Assembly (NCBI GenBank): GCA_020846975.1
Contig: JADLCX010000036.1
Coordinates: 1-64,000 of the forward strand
DNA from: Phycisphaerales bacterium
GTDB taxonomy: Bacteria; Planctomycetota; Phycisphaerae; Phycisphaerales; UBA1924
DNA length: 64,000 nucleotides
Direction of reading: 5' to 3'
Both the position numbers and the translations under genes were made by a program. How positions within the stretch are numbered: position 1 is the first letter of the stretch; every line of letters begins with the position of its first letter. Below the pieces are notes generated by a model. That model was not told the DNA's origin. It did no database searches and worked only from the letters and a program-made list of their open reading frames with translations. Below, piece after piece: positions 43,034 through 52,295 of this stretch.

Positions 43034-43891
43034 ATGACTCGCCGCTCTGCCCTCGCTTCCGTCTGCCTCGTCGCCTGCACTTCCGCCGCGCTCGCGCAGC
43101 CGGTCATCCCGAACGACTTTGAGCTCAATGGTGGCGAGTTCGGTCCGCTGTTCAGTTACTTCGGCGGGGTGCAGACTTTCGGGGCCGAACCCTCGACGAC
43201 AACGATCCACACCGGTCGCTCGCTGCGGTGCTGGGCGAACTTCAGACACGACAGCCTGTTCCGGGTCGCGGGGTTCGCGGTCGGCACGCTCGGGGTGACG
43301 CGATCGTCGGGCGCCCTGGGTTTCCCCACCGACGCCTCGGTGTTCAGCATCACGATCGCCGCGCCGCGGCCGGCCGCTCCGGAGGTCTATGTCTCCGGTC
43401 AGCTCCGGCTGATCGTGACGCTGCGGGAGGACGACAACGGCGACGGGATCATCGACACCATCGAGGATGACGACGAGTGGGAGACCGCCGGCATCCCCAT
43501 CACCACGGGCACAAACGTCTACAACATCCCGCTGGCCCAGTTCGCCGACACCGACCCCCTCGCCGGTGATGGCGTGCGCAACTTCTCGACGACCGGCCTC
43601 ATGGCCTGCCTGCTGACGTTCGAGACACGCACGGCGTATCCGGGCGGGATCGTCGAGTCGCCGCGCGAACTGCTGATCGATCACGCGGGTCTGTTCAACT
43701 CGGCCCAGTCGCTCCCGGCCCGGTGCCCCGCGGACACGGACCGTTCGGGCACGGTCACGCTGCAGGACCTGTTCGACTACCTGACGCAGTGGTTCGCCGG
43801 CGCGACCGGCGCCGACAGCAACGGTGACGGCGCGGTGGTGCTCCAGGACCTGTTTGACTACCTGTCGCTCTGGTTCGCGCCCTGCGAGTGA
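43034..43891 (+). CDS. Secreted protein with two dockerin repeats
   Basis: A 285-aa exported protein. The ATG at 43034 has CAGGAG upstream, and the signal peptide is RSALASVCLVACTSAALAQP. A jelly-roll-like domain (about 30-225; NDFELNGGEFGPLFSYFGG...LRCWANFRHDSLFRVAGFAV) is followed by two dockerin repeats. These are DRSGTVTLQDLFDYLTQWF and SNGDGAVVLQDLFDYLSLWF, ending APCE. The Cys-rich GACC repeats found in other members are absent. The final residues CE differ from the GC ending of others. Confidence 0.75.
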   Translation: MTRRSALASVCLVACTSAALAQPVIPNDFELNGGEFGPLFSYFGGVQTFGAEPSTTTIHTGRSLRCWANFRHDSLFRVAGFAVGTLGVTRSSGALGFPTDASVFSITIAAPRPAAPEVYVSGQLRLIVTLREDDNGDGIIDTIEDDDEWETAGIPITTGTNVYNIPLAQFADTDPLAGDGVRNFSTTGLMACLLTFETRTAYPGGIVESPRELLIDHAGLFNSAQSLPARCPADTDRSGTVTLQDLFDYLTQWFAGATGADSNGDGAVVLQDLFDYLSLWFAPCE

Positions 43892-43897
43892 TGGGGG

Positions 43898-44728
43898 TCA
43901 TTCCGCGGGCGCCGCGCGATCGCTGTAGGGGTCGTCGGCCACGGTCTCCTGGGTGATGACGACCTCGGCCCGCTGGTTGTTGCGGTGCTGGCCGGGGTCC
44001 TGGGCGATGGGCGTGGCCCGCTCGTTGTCGGCGCAGGCGGCGACGCGGAGCTGCTCCCACTTCATGCCGTCGATGACCAGCGCGCGGGCCGTGGCGAGCG
44101 CCCGGTCGTAGGCGAGTTTCATCGCGCCCTCCTTGTTGTGATCGGCTTCGGCGGCGGAGACATGGCCGCGGACCTCGATGATCCAGCGCTTGCCCCGCAG
44201 TTCCTCCGCGACCGAGCGCATGGTGGCGATGCCCTCGGAGGAGAGCGAGGCCGCGCCCTCCTGGAAGAAGGCCGTGCCGGCGAGGTTGACGTAGGGGCTG
44301 GGACGCTGGGCCTGCTGGTTCTTGTCCTGGCCGTCGGGCCCGGGCGTCTTGGTCTCGCCGCGCTCGTCGCGCTGCTTCATGCGCTTGACGAGCCAGGCTT
44401 CCTTGGGGTCGGTCGAGTCCTTGTCAACGGGTGTGTTGAAGCCAGCGCGGATGGAGAGCACCATGTCGGCCATCTGCTCTTCGTTGCTCGGGTTCTGGTT
44501 CTCGCCACCGATGCCGCCGGCCTTGGGCTTGGTCATGTTCATGGCCAGCAGGATGACGAAGAAGCCCATCAGCAGCGCGACGTTGTCGGCGAAGGAGATG
44601 AGCCACTCGGGCGCGCCGGATTCCTCGTGCTCGCCACCGCCATGGCCGCCTCCTCCGTGGCCGCCGCCGCCATGACCACCGCCGCCGTGTGCGGCCTCTT
44701 CGCCGTGCTTTTCGTGCTGATCAGACAT
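43898..44728 (-). CDS. motB: MotB-like flagellar stator protein with His/Gly-rich N-terminus
   Basis: A 276-aa protein. The stator plug-helix EWLISFADNVALLMGFFVIL carries the proton-binding aspartate D48. The periplasmic part ends in an OmpA-like peptidoglycan-binding domain (NLAGTAFFQEGAASLSSEGI...VRGHVSAAEADHNKEGAMKL...ACADNERATPIAQD). Unusually, the cytoplasmic N-terminus before the helix is a repeat of GHGGG units (about 14-34) rich in histidine. It follows the motA-like gene by 27 bp, so the two form a motor operon. No other flagellar genes are in the window. A non-flagellar MotB-like role is possible but less likely. Confidence 0.83.
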   Translation of the reverse strand: MSDQHEKHGEEAAHGGGGHGGGGHGGGGHGGGEHEESGAPEWLISFADNVALLMGFFVILLAMNMTKPKAGGIGGENQNPSNEEQMADMVLSIRAGFNTPVDKDSTDPKEAWLVKRMKQRDERGETKTPGPDGQDKNQQAQRPSPYVNLAGTAFFQEGAASLSSEGIATMRSVAEELRGKRWIIEVRGHVSAAEADHNKEGAMKLAYDRALATARALVIDGMKWEQLRVAACADNERATPIAQDPGQHRNNQRAEVVITQETVADDPYSDRAAPAE

Positions 44729-44755
44729 GGGGTGAACCCGAGAAGCGGATGGACA

Positions 44756-45538
44756 TCATGCGGCCAGGCCGAGCTTGGCGCGGCCGGTGTAGGGCAGGAA
44801 GGCGAGCATCTTGTCGAGCGTGGCCCGCGGGTTGTCGCCGGCCTGGATGGAGAGGATGCCCTGGAGCATCAACTCACGTCCCTGGATCTCCTCGGACGAT
44901 CGCAGCGCGAGCTTGTCGCCGATCGGCCCGGCGACGGCGTTGGCGATGATCGCGCCGTACATGGTGGCCACGACGGCGAGGGCGAGTGCGTGGCCGAGCA
45001 CGCCGATGTCGGCGTCGGCGAGCTTGCCGAACATGCCGACCTGGCCGACCAGCGTGCCGACCAGTCCGTAGCCGGGTCCGTAGAGCTTGATGAGGTCGAA
45101 GAACTTCTTGCCGGCCTTGTGCCGCTCCTGCATGGCGAGGATCTCCATGCGCAGCGTGCTCTCGATGGTCTCGGGCGAGCTCCCGTCGACGGCCATCTTG
45201 AGTCCGGCCTTGAGGAACTGGTCGTCGAGCTTGGCGATCTCGGCCTCGAGCGAGAGGATGCCGTCGCGGCGGGCCTTCTCGCTCATGGCGCTGATGGACT
45301 TGATGACCTCGCCGGTGGGCTTGCCCTTGTGGAACAGGAATCGCTTGAGGTAGCCGGGAACCTGCTTGATCTTGTCCATCGGCATCGCGATGAAGGCGAC
45401 GGACACCGATCCGCCGCCGACCATGAGCACGCCTTCCATCGAGAAGAACATCTCGAAGTGGCCGTGGCTGACCTCGAAGAACACGAAGCCCATGCACCCC
45501 AGCCCGATGAGCAACCCGATGAGACTGGCCTTGTCCAC
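44756..45538 (-). CDS. motA: MotA-like flagellar stator protein
   Basis: A 260-aa MotA/TolQ-type membrane protein with four helices: LIGLLIGLGCMGFVFFEVSH, MEGVLMVGGGSVSVAFIAMP, and the later pair LIKLYGPGYGLVGTLVGQVG and LGHALALAVVATMYGAIIAN. The long cytoplasmic loop (about 60-150; KARRDGILSLEAEIAKLDD) is typical of MotA. The start is GTG at 45538 with GGGAG upstream. With MotB it forms the ion-conducting stator that drives flagellar rotation. Confidence 0.9.
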   Translation of the reverse strand: MDKASLIGLLIGLGCMGFVFFEVSHGHFEMFFSMEGVLMVGGGSVSVAFIAMPMDKIKQVPGYLKRFLFHKGKPTGEVIKSISAMSEKARRDGILSLEAEIAKLDDQFLKAGLKMAVDGSSPETIESTLRMEILAMQERHKAGKKFFDLIKLYGPGYGLVGTLVGQVGMFGKLADADIGVLGHALALAVVATMYGAIIANAVAGPIGDKLALRSSEEIQGRELMLQGILSIQAGDNPRATLDKMLAFLPYTGRAKLGLAA

Positions 45539-45708
45539 ACGAAGCTCCCGATGTACGCCGCCATGGCGCGGGGCAGCGCAAACCGGGCGCGGCCCCGAGA
45601 GGAATCAGGAGGATCATCGTCAAGCGGTTTCCGGCCCGTGAGCGGTCGTGCGGCCGTCGCAACTGTCGCGGCTTATCGCGCTGTCGCAGGCGGACCAGAT
45701 TCACATGG

Positions 45709-48492
45709 TTATCGGCTTGGCACGGCGGGCACGGGGCCGGCGACGCGCGGCACGGGGGCCATCGATTTTCTGAGCATCGCCACGACCAGCGCGGTCCAGC
45801 CGGTCTGGTGCGTCGCGCCCAGCCCACGCCCGGTGTCCGCGTGGAAGTGCTCGTGGAACAGCAGCAGGTCGCGTGAGTTCCGATCCTCGGACAGGAGCCT
45901 GTCGCCGGCCAGGCAAGGTCGCACTCCCGACGCGTCGGGCAGGAAGAGCGAGACCAGCCGCGACCGGATGAGCTGCGCAGCCTGGAGCAGGTTCAGCCGT
46001 TGCCCCGAACCGACCGGGCATTCCACCGTGAAGCCGTCGCCGTAGAAGTGGTGGTATCGCTCGAGCGCTTCGACGATGAGAAAGTTGATGGGGAACCAGA
46101 TCGGGCCCCGCCAGTTGGAGTTGCCGCCGAAGATCCCGGTGGTCGATTCGCCCGGCGTGTAGTCGACGCGGAACTCCTCGCCATCGTTGGAGAAGACGTA
46201 GGGCTGGCGTTCGTGCACGCGACTGAGTGAACGGATGCCGAAGGGTGAAAGGAACTCGCTCTCGTCGAGCAGGTACCGCAGCACCCTCGTGAGCCGCTCC
46301 CGCGATGGGATAGCCAGCAGCCGATGACCGTGGGCCGCCTCGGGATAGCCGCACTCCCTGTCGGGCTGCATGTACGAGATGTGCCGTGCGAGATCGGGGC
46401 GGTACTTGAGAAACCAGTCCATCCGCTTCTTGAACCCCGAGAGGGCGTCGATCGTGGCGTCTTCGAGCACCTCGCAAGCAAGGATCGGGATGATCCCCAC
46501 GAGCGAGCGCACCCGCAGTTTGGTGGCGGCGTCGTTCAGCCAGATCTGGTCGTAGTAGAAGCCGTCGGACTCGTCCCACAGGCCGGTGCCGCCGAGGGTG
46601 TTCATCGCGTCGGAAATGGCGACGAAGTGCTCGAAGAACTTGCTGGCGACATCCTCGTAGACCGAGTCGTACCGCGCGAGCTCGAGCGCCATGCTGAGCA
46701 TCGTGCCGCAGTAGAACGCCATCCAGGCCGTGCCGTCGGCCTGTTGCAGGGATCCGCCGGTCGGCAGCGGGCGAGAGCGATCGAAGACGCCGATGTTGTC
46801 GAGGCCGAGAAACCCGCCCGCGAAGAGGTTCTTGCCGGACGGGTCCTTGCGGTTGACCCACCAGGTGAAGTTGAGCATGAGTTTCTGGAACGCGCGGGCG
46901 AGGAAGTTGAAATCACGGCCGCCTCTGGCGCCGGTCATCTTGTAGACGCGCCAGCAGGCCCAGGCGTGCACCGGGGGGTTCACGTCCCCGAGCGCGAACT
47001 CGTAGGCGGGGATCTGCCCGTTGGGGTGCATGTACCACTCGCGCATGAACAGCAGCAACTGCTCCTTGGCGAAACCCGGGTCGAAGTGCGCGAACGGGAT
47101 CATGTGGAACGCCAAGTCCCACGCGGCGTACCACGGGTACTCCCACTTGTCGGGCATCGAGATGACGTCGCGGTTGAACAGGTGCGGCCAGTCGGCGTTC
47201 CGGCCGCGTTTACGGGCGCGCGGCGGCTTGGGCTGCGACGGGTCGCCCTCGAGCCATTCCTTCTGCACGTAGTGGTAGAACTGCTTGGACCACAACAGCC
47301 CCGCGACGCCCTGCCGAGCCACGTTGCCGCGCTCTCCGTCGAGCAGGCCCTGGCCGCGATCGTGGTAGAACCGATCGGCTTCCCGGATTCGATCGTCGAA
47401 GACCTTGTCGAACTCGGGGCCAAAGCACGGCGGGCCTGCCGGCGCCGCGGGTTCGGCCTGCTTGCGGAGCCGCAGACGGATGGTCCTGGACTTTCCGGCC
47501 TCGATCGAGAGTCGGTACCAGACCGCGGCCTTGGTGCCGAAGCCGTCGGGGTTCACCGCCGCCTCGTGCCCGCCGACTACCAGATCGTGGAAGGCATCTT
47601 TGGCGTGCGGCGTCGCGTTGGGCTCACCGTACAGCCGATGAAGGTTCGTCTCGTTCTCGGTGAAGACCAGCCGAGGCGGAGGTTCGGCCGCGACGGGCTC
47701 GGCCACCCACAGGTAATCACCGAGCGATGTCTGCGACGCGACCACGGCTGGTGAACCCGGCGCGGCGGCCTTCATCCGCGGGCGCGTCTCGCAGCCTTCC
47801 TCGGCGCGGCCCCACGACCATGTGTTGCGGAACCAGAGCGTGGGCAGGACGTGCAGGTTTGCCCGCTCGGGTCCGCGGTTGGTGATCGTGAGCCTGATGA
47901 GCAGGTCGTTCTGCTCGGCCTTGGCGTACTCGGCCTGCACGTCGAAGTACCTGGACTCGCGGAACACACCGGTGTCGGCAAGCTCGAACTCCGGCTCGGC
48001 ACGCGAGCGACGCCGGTTCTCTTCGACCAGTTTCAGGTAAGGAAACTCGGCGTGCGGGTACTTGTAGAGCGCCTTCATGTACGAATGTGTCGGCGTCGAG
48101 TCGAGATAGAAGTAGTGCTCCTTGACATCCTCGCCGTGGTTGCCCTCGGGGCCCGTGAGCCCGAAGAGCCGCTCCTTGAGGATCGGGTCCTTCTCGTTCC
48201 AGAGCGCGACGGCGAAGCACATCCGGCACTGCCTGTCGCAGATGCCCAGGAGACCATCCTCGCCCCAGCGGTAGGCACGGCTCCGCGCCTGGTCGTGGGT
48301 GAAGTACTCCCAGCAGTTGCCATCGGCGGAGTAATCCTCCCGCACGGTGCCCCACTGTCGCTCGGAGAGGTACGGCCCCCACCGCTTCCAGTTGGCGGTG
48401 CGAGCCGAATCCGCCGCGAGCCGCGCCGACTCCGGATCGGGCGTGGTCGCGGCGTTCGGCGATGTGGCACGGCTTCCGTTGGTCGAGGGCAT
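45709..48492 (-). CDS. MGH1-type glycoside hydrolase (GH63-like)
   Basis: A 927-aa cytosolic protein without a signal peptide. The N-terminal 400 residues are a beta-sandwich (NWKRWGPYLSERQWGTVRED, NCWEYFTHDQARSRAYRWGE). The C-terminal half is an (alpha/alpha)6 barrel with conserved acidic residues in KWEYPWYAAWDLAFHMIPF (D of WD), DGTAWMAFYCGTMLSMALEL, LWDESDGFYYDQIW and NSNWRGPIWFPINFLIVEAL. Proteins of this type occur as 'MGH1-like glycoside hydrolase' in bacteria and may cleave mannosylglycerate or glucosylglycerate-type solutes. The ATG at 48492 has AAGG upstream; 48507 is an alternative. It follows doxX by 35 bp. Confidence 0.85.
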   Translation of the reverse strand: MPSTNGSRATSPNAATTPDPESARLAADSARTANWKRWGPYLSERQWGTVREDYSADGNCWEYFTHDQARSRAYRWGEDGLLGICDRQCRMCFAVALWNEKDPILKERLFGLTGPEGNHGEDVKEHYFYLDSTPTHSYMKALYKYPHAEFPYLKLVEENRRRSRAEPEFELADTGVFRESRYFDVQAEYAKAEQNDLLIRLTITNRGPERANLHVLPTLWFRNTWSWGRAEEGCETRPRMKAAAPGSPAVVASQTSLGDYLWVAEPVAAEPPPRLVFTENETNLHRLYGEPNATPHAKDAFHDLVVGGHEAAVNPDGFGTKAAVWYRLSIEAGKSRTIRLRLRKQAEPAAPAGPPCFGPEFDKVFDDRIREADRFYHDRGQGLLDGERGNVARQGVAGLLWSKQFYHYVQKEWLEGDPSQPKPPRARKRGRNADWPHLFNRDVISMPDKWEYPWYAAWDLAFHMIPFAHFDPGFAKEQLLLFMREWYMHPNGQIPAYEFALGDVNPPVHAWACWRVYKMTGARGGRDFNFLARAFQKLMLNFTWWVNRKDPSGKNLFAGGFLGLDNIGVFDRSRPLPTGGSLQQADGTAWMAFYCGTMLSMALELARYDSVYEDVASKFFEHFVAISDAMNTLGGTGLWDESDGFYYDQIWLNDAATKLRVRSLVGIIPILACEVLEDATIDALSGFKKRMDWFLKYRPDLARHISYMQPDRECGYPEAAHGHRLLAIPSRERLTRVLRYLLDESEFLSPFGIRSLSRVHERQPYVFSNDGEEFRVDYTPGESTTGIFGGNSNWRGPIWFPINFLIVEALERYHHFYGDGFTVECPVGSGQRLNLLQAAQLIRSRLVSLFLPDASGVRPCLAGDRLLSEDRNSRDLLLFHEHFHADTGRGLGATHQTGWTALVVAMLRKSMAPVPRVAGPVPAVPSR

Positions 48493-48527
48493 GATGGAAC
48501 CTTGCATGAACGCGAACCCCGAACAGT

Positions 48528-48965
48528 TTACTGCACGGCTCGGGAGGACGGCGGGAGGCGGGTCCGGATGCGTGCGATACGAGATCGCGGGAAGGGTACC
48601 TGATTGTGATGCAAGACGAGCACGATCGCGCTTCCCACGAAGACGAAGCACGCCAGTCCGAACAGGAGGCCTCCGTCGCCGGCCACTTCGATCCCCAGCC
48701 GGGTCAGGTGGCTCACGATCGCACCCGAGATGACACCGAGCGCGAGCATGGCGCCGTAGACCGCAGTGCGGGGGATCAGCAGCAGAATCCCCGCAACCAG
48801 TTCCGCGACGCCGCTTGTCCACCGGCCCCACGGTTCGGCGCCGAGCGTCGAGAAGATCGCGCGGGACTCTTCCGCACCCGTGAACTTGAAGAACAGGGTC
48901 TGGAAGAGGATGGCCGCCACGACAACCCGCAGTGTCCAGTCCGTGATTCGGTGTGATCGGCTCAT
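48528..48965 (-). CDS. DoxX-like small membrane protein
   Basis: A 145-aa protein of four helices. It opens with a typical DoxX segment, LRVVVAAILFQTLFFKFTGA. This is followed by AELVAGILLLIPRTAVYGAM, LGVISGAIVSHLTRLGI and FGLACFVFVGSAIVLVLHH. The ATG at 48965 has GAGGG upstream. It is 10 bp after the YHS-protein gene and 35 bp before the glycosidase, forming a three-gene transcript. DoxX relatives are associated with redox-related membrane complexes; the function here is unknown. Confidence 0.78.
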   Translation of the reverse strand: MSRSHRITDWTLRVVVAAILFQTLFFKFTGAEESRAIFSTLGAEPWGRWTSGVAELVAGILLLIPRTAVYGAMLALGVISGAIVSHLTRLGIEVAGDGGLLFGLACFVFVGSAIVLVLHHNQVPFPRSRIARIRTRLPPSSRAVQ

Positions 48966-48975
48966 GGTCCGGCCC

Positions 48976-49917
48976 TCACTTTCCCAGCCCGCGGGAAGGC
49001 TTGATCGGTTCCTCGCCGGCGATCTTCGTCCAGTTGGCATCCGCGGCCGGTTCCCACTCCTTCTCGTGCTGGTTCCAGTCCTTGAGCGCATCCGCGAACA
49101 GGCTCTTGTAGAAGAGGAACAGCCGGCCGTCCTTGACCTTGAAGTTCCTGGGGTCGATCTCGACCTTCTCGGCCTTCGCGCCGATCGCGCTGGCGCACCA
49201 GCCGCCGTACGCAGGGATAAACCGCTCCGGCACCGACACGAAACTCGCGCGGTTCCTGGCGGTCGCAAACCGGTACGTCAGGCCCCGGAACTCGCTCACC
49301 AGGCTTTCCTGACCCTTCACCGCCTTGCTCTCGGTGGAGTACGCCACCACGTCGTACCCCTGCACCGCGAGCGTTGAGTCCTTCGGCAGGTTGTAGTCCC
49401 TGATCGAGGGCAGGACCCACGCGCGGCGCATCCGCGGGCTGAACGCCTGCGCGTTCATGGGCGATGTCCCCACCTCGCGCCAAAGTTCCTTCCGATCGCG
49501 GTCGAGCACGACCACCGTGGCCGTTCCGGCTGCGACCTTGAACTCCCGGGCGACTTTCCCATCCGTGTCCACCGCGAAGTGGCTCATGGTGCCGGTGCCT
49601 GCTTTCGCGAGCCCATCGAACTCCTCGCTGCCCTCGGAGGTGACGAACACATGCTGAACCCCGGCGAGCACCGGCTCCGCCGCACCGTACGAGGCTATCG
49701 CGCCGCGGCCTGCTCCGTCCGGAGGCACGAAATGCACCGCGATGTACGCGCCCGGCAACTCCGAGATCTTGATCTCCACGCCGTGTGCCACACACTTGAT
49801 CGTGCACGCGCCGGGCTCGACGACGCGGCTCGTCACGCCGCCGTGCGCTCCGCGAAAGGGGAGTAACGAGGCCATGCCCACGAACGCGACCACGGACGCC
49901 GACGATGCACGCTTCAT
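48976..49917 (-). CDS. Exported YHS-domain protein
   Basis: A 313-aa protein with GGAGAA before the ATG at 49917 and a signal peptide (SASVVAFVGMASLLPFRGAHG). The first half is a beta domain (EPGACTIKCVAHGVEIKISE...FDGLAKAGTGTMSHFAVDTD), reminiscent of small secreted thioredoxin-like or cupredoxin-type domains. The second half has the YHS pattern GYDVVAYSTESKAVKGQESL...EFRGLTYRFATARNRASFV...PAYGGWCA, close to metal-binding YHS proteins. It is first in the operon with DoxX and the glycosidase. It probably binds metal or heme; no ligand set can be confirmed. Confidence 0.75.
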   Translation of the reverse strand: MKRASSASVVAFVGMASLLPFRGAHGGVTSRVVEPGACTIKCVAHGVEIKISELPGAYIAVHFVPPDGAGRGAIASYGAAEPVLAGVQHVFVTSEGSEEFDGLAKAGTGTMSHFAVDTDGKVAREFKVAAGTATVVVLDRDRKELWREVGTSPMNAQAFSPRMRRAWVLPSIRDYNLPKDSTLAVQGYDVVAYSTESKAVKGQESLVSEFRGLTYRFATARNRASFVSVPERFIPAYGGWCASAIGAKAEKVEIDPRNFKVKDGRLFLFYKSLFADALKDWNQHEKEWEPAADANWTKIAGEEPIKPSRGLGK

Positions 49918-49984
49918 GCTCAGTTCTCCGGTTTCGACCCCGAACCCATCGTCCCTCCGCTTCGATGCCGGACGCCTTGTGCGG

Positions 49985-50014
49985 TTGCGGGGCCGTCGGC
50001 CTGATCCGTATACT
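49985..50014 (+). promoter_or_regulatory. Sigma-70-type promoter of the sigma-54 activator gene
   Basis: TTGCGG (49985-49990), 18 bp, then TATACT (50009-50014). The -10 differs from TATAAT in one base. The expected transcription start is only about 8 nt before the ATG at 50029, so the leader would be very short. It lies in the divergent gap to the YHS-protein gene. Confidence 0.5.
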
Positions 50015-50028
50015 GCGGTCGCACGCGC

Positions 50029-51930
50029 ATGACCCCCGACCCTCACAGCGGCCCTGTGCCCGAGCGCCTCGACCCGGTTCACACGCCCGAACTGATCGCG
50101 CAGGACTCGGTGCTCCACGCCCTGCTCCGCGGCATCACCAGCACCTTCGGAGACGAGTGCTTCCGCGCCCTTGCCCGCGGCCTGGCCCGGGCTCTTTGCG
50201 TCCGCTACGCCGTCGTCGCCGAGTTTCTTCCCGACAGACGATCCGCGAGATCGCTGGCATTCTGGACCGGCGAGGGATTCGGCGATCCGATCGAGTGGAC
50301 ACTCGCGGGCACGCCTTGCGAGCGGGTTGTCGGCGGCGAGTTCTGCCACTACCCCAGCCGTCTGCGAGAGGCGTTCCCCGACGACCTTCCGCTCGTCGAG
50401 CTCCGCGCCGAGAGCTACCTCGGCGTCCCACTCATCGGGAGTGATGGCGCTGTGCTCGGCCACCTGTTCGTCATGGACCGGCAACCGATGCCGCGCGAGC
50501 CCCACAACCTCGCGCTGTTCCGCATCTTCGCGATGCGTGCCGCGGCGGAGCTTGCGCGTCTCCGGCTCGAACGTTCGCTCGCGGAGAACCAGGAGCGGCT
50601 GCGCGACTTGTTCGACGAAGCGCCCATCGCATACGTCCACGAGGGGCTCGACTCCAGGTTCATCCGCGCCAACCGTGCCGCGATGCGCATCCTGGGCATC
50701 ACGCCCGACCAGGTCGACGGAACGTTCGGAAAGTCCTTCATACCCGACACGCCCGATGCCCAGCGCCGCCTCCGCGAGGCCTTCGAGTCCATAGGCCGCG
50801 GCACCGACACCAGCGGGGTCGTTCTCGAGCTTCGGCGTCGCGACAACGGCAAGCCGATCTGGATCCAGTGGTGGTCCAAGCCCGACAAGAGCGGCGGCTA
50901 CACGCGCACCATGTTCCTGGACATCACGGATCGCGTGCTGATGGAGCAGGAGCAGTCGCGGCTGTCGGCGGAGAATCGACGCCTCAACGACGAGATCCGC
51001 TCCTCGCACAACTATGGCGATATCGTGGGATCGAGCCCGTCGCTCAGGGCCGTGCTCGAGCGTGTCGACCGCGTCGCCCCGACCGACTCCACTGTCCTGA
51101 TCCACGGTGAGACGGGCGCGGGAAAGGAACTGATCGCCCGGTCGATCCACGACCGCAGCCGCCGGCGCGATGCGCCGTTCATCAAGGTCAACTGCGCCGC
51201 GCTCCCCGTCGGGCTGGTCGAGAGCGAGTTCTTCGGTCACGAGAAGGGCGCGTTCACCGGCGCGGCCAGCGCACGCCGCGGACGGTTCGAGCTTGCCGAC
51301 GGGGGCACCATCTTCCTCGACGAGGTCGGCGAGGTCTCGGCCGACGTCCAGGTCAAACTGCTCCGGGTTCTGCAGGAGAATGAGTTCGAGCGTGTCGGCG
51401 GTTCGGAGACCATCAAGGTCAACGTCCGAGTCATCGCCGCGACGAACCGCGATCTCCGCGCCGATGCCGGCAGGTTCCGAGCCGACCTCTATTACCGCCT
51501 GAGTGTCTTTCCGATCCACGTCCCGCCGCTGCGCGAGCGCAAGGCCGACATCCCGATCCTGACCAGTTTCTTTGTCACGCAGCTCTCGGCCGCCCTCGGC
51601 AAGAAAGTCAACCATGTCGAGCCCGGCACTCTCGACCGTCTTGTGCGGTACGCCTGGCCCGGGAACATCCGTGAACTTCGCAACATCCTCGAACGGGCGA
51701 TGATCCTCTGCGACGACGGCACGCTCCGCATCGACGAGGCCGATCTCCACTCCGCGGGCTCGACCGCCGCCACGCCGCTGACCCTGGCCGACGCCGAGAA
51801 AGCCCACATCCAGAGTGTTCTGCGACAGACCGACGGCGCCGTCGGCGGCCCGAACGGCGCGGCCAAGATCCTCGGCGTCCCTCCCAGCACCCTCCGCAGC
51901 ACGATGGAACGCCTCGGCATCACCCGCTGA
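50029..51930 (+). CDS. Sigma-54-dependent transcriptional activator (GAF-PAS-AAA+-HTH)
   Basis: A 633-aa regulator. A GAF-like sensor domain (about 20-180) is followed by a PAS domain (about 190-305, ending [11 protein letters not shown]) and a short coiled coil. The AAA+ domain has Walker A GETGAGKE (360-367), the sigma-54 contact loop GAFTGA (407-412) and Walker [10 protein letters not shown] (427-435). A C-terminal Fis-type helix-turn-helix ([20 protein letters not shown]) completes it. It opens transcription at sigma-54 promoters in response to a small molecule. A good sigma-54 promoter lies 100 bp downstream in front of the STAS-like gene, a likely target. Confidence 0.95.
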   Translation: MTPDPHSGPVPERLDPVHTPELIAQDSVLHALLRGITSTFGDECFRALARGLARALCVRYAVVAEFLPDRRSARSLAFWTGEGFGDPIEWTLAGTPCERVVGGEFCHYPSRLREAFPDDLPLVELRAESYLGVPLIGSDGAVLGHLFVMDRQPMPREPHNLALFRIFAMRAAAELARLRLERSLAENQERLRDLFDEAPIAYVHEGLDSRFIRANRAAMRILGITPDQVDGTFGKSFIPDTPDAQRRLREAFESIGRGTDTSGVVLELRRRDNGKPIWIQWWSKPDKSGGYTRTMFLDITDRVLMEQEQSRLSAENRRLNDEIRSSHNYGDIVGSSPSLRAVLERVDRVAPTDSTVLIHGETGAGKELIARSIHDRSRRRDAPFIKVNCAALPVGLVESEFFGHEKGAFTGAASARRGRFELADGGTIFLDEVGEVSADVQVKLLRVLQENEFERVGGSETIKVNVRVIAATNRDLRADAGRFRADLYYRLSVFPIHVPPLRERKADIPILTSFFVTQLSAALGKKVNHVEPGTLDRLVRYAWPGNIRELRNILERAMILCDDGTLRIDEADLHSAGSTAATPLTLADAEKAHIQSVLRQTDGAVGGPNGAAKILGVPPSTLRSTMERLGITR

Positions 51931-52032
51931 CGCGACGACCGGCCGCGTCGGCACGACGGACCGTGGGCACGGGCCCGCGCGCGCTGCGTGCAAGTGCCTG
52001 CCAAGACTCGGCTTATCGCTTTCGGACGCTTC

Positions 52033-52046
52033 GGCACGGGGATTGC
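52033..52046 (+). promoter_or_regulatory. Candidate sigma-54 promoter (-24/-12)
   Basis: GGCACGGGGATTGC, with GG at 52033-52034 and GC at 52045-52046 ten bases apart, matches the core consensus GGCAC-N5-TTGC exactly. The preceding base is C, where T is usual. The predicted start is about 52058, one base before the ATG of the next gene, so the transcript would be leaderless. The adjacent activator gene makes function plausible. Confidence 0.55.
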
Positions 52047-52058
52047 ATTTGCGCGTGC

Positions 52059-52295
52059 ATGGTCAAAGTCACGTACGCACAGGACCGGGTTGTCCGGATC
52101 GAAGGCCGGCTTGAGGGGGGAATCTTGCCCGAACTCAGCGTCTTGGGAGGAGCGGGATGGACGATCGAACTCTCCGGAGTGGTCTCGATCGACGATCGGG
52201 CGCGGGAGTTCCTCCATCGGAAGCGGGCCGAAGGATGCCGACTGGTCGGAGCGTCGATGTACATCGCGCAGCTGCTTGAGGAGCGCCATCCATGA
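52059..52295 (+). CDS. STAS-like small protein
   Basis: A 78-aa protein of STAS-like pattern: YAQDRVVRIEGRLEGGILPE, TIELSGVVSIDDRAREFLHR and the C-terminal helix EGCRLVGASMYIAQLLEE. The Asp-Asp of SIDD sits where anti-sigma antagonists carry the phosphorylatable Ser/Thr. ATG 52059 was chosen as it opens the domain and lies at the sigma-54 promoter. It overlaps the ECF sigma gene by 4 bp (ATGA). Perhaps a regulator in the same circuit; unproven. Confidence 0.65.
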   Translation: MVKVTYAQDRVVRIEGRLEGGILPELSVLGGAGWTIELSGVVSIDDRAREFLHRKRAEGCRLVGASMYIAQLLEERHP

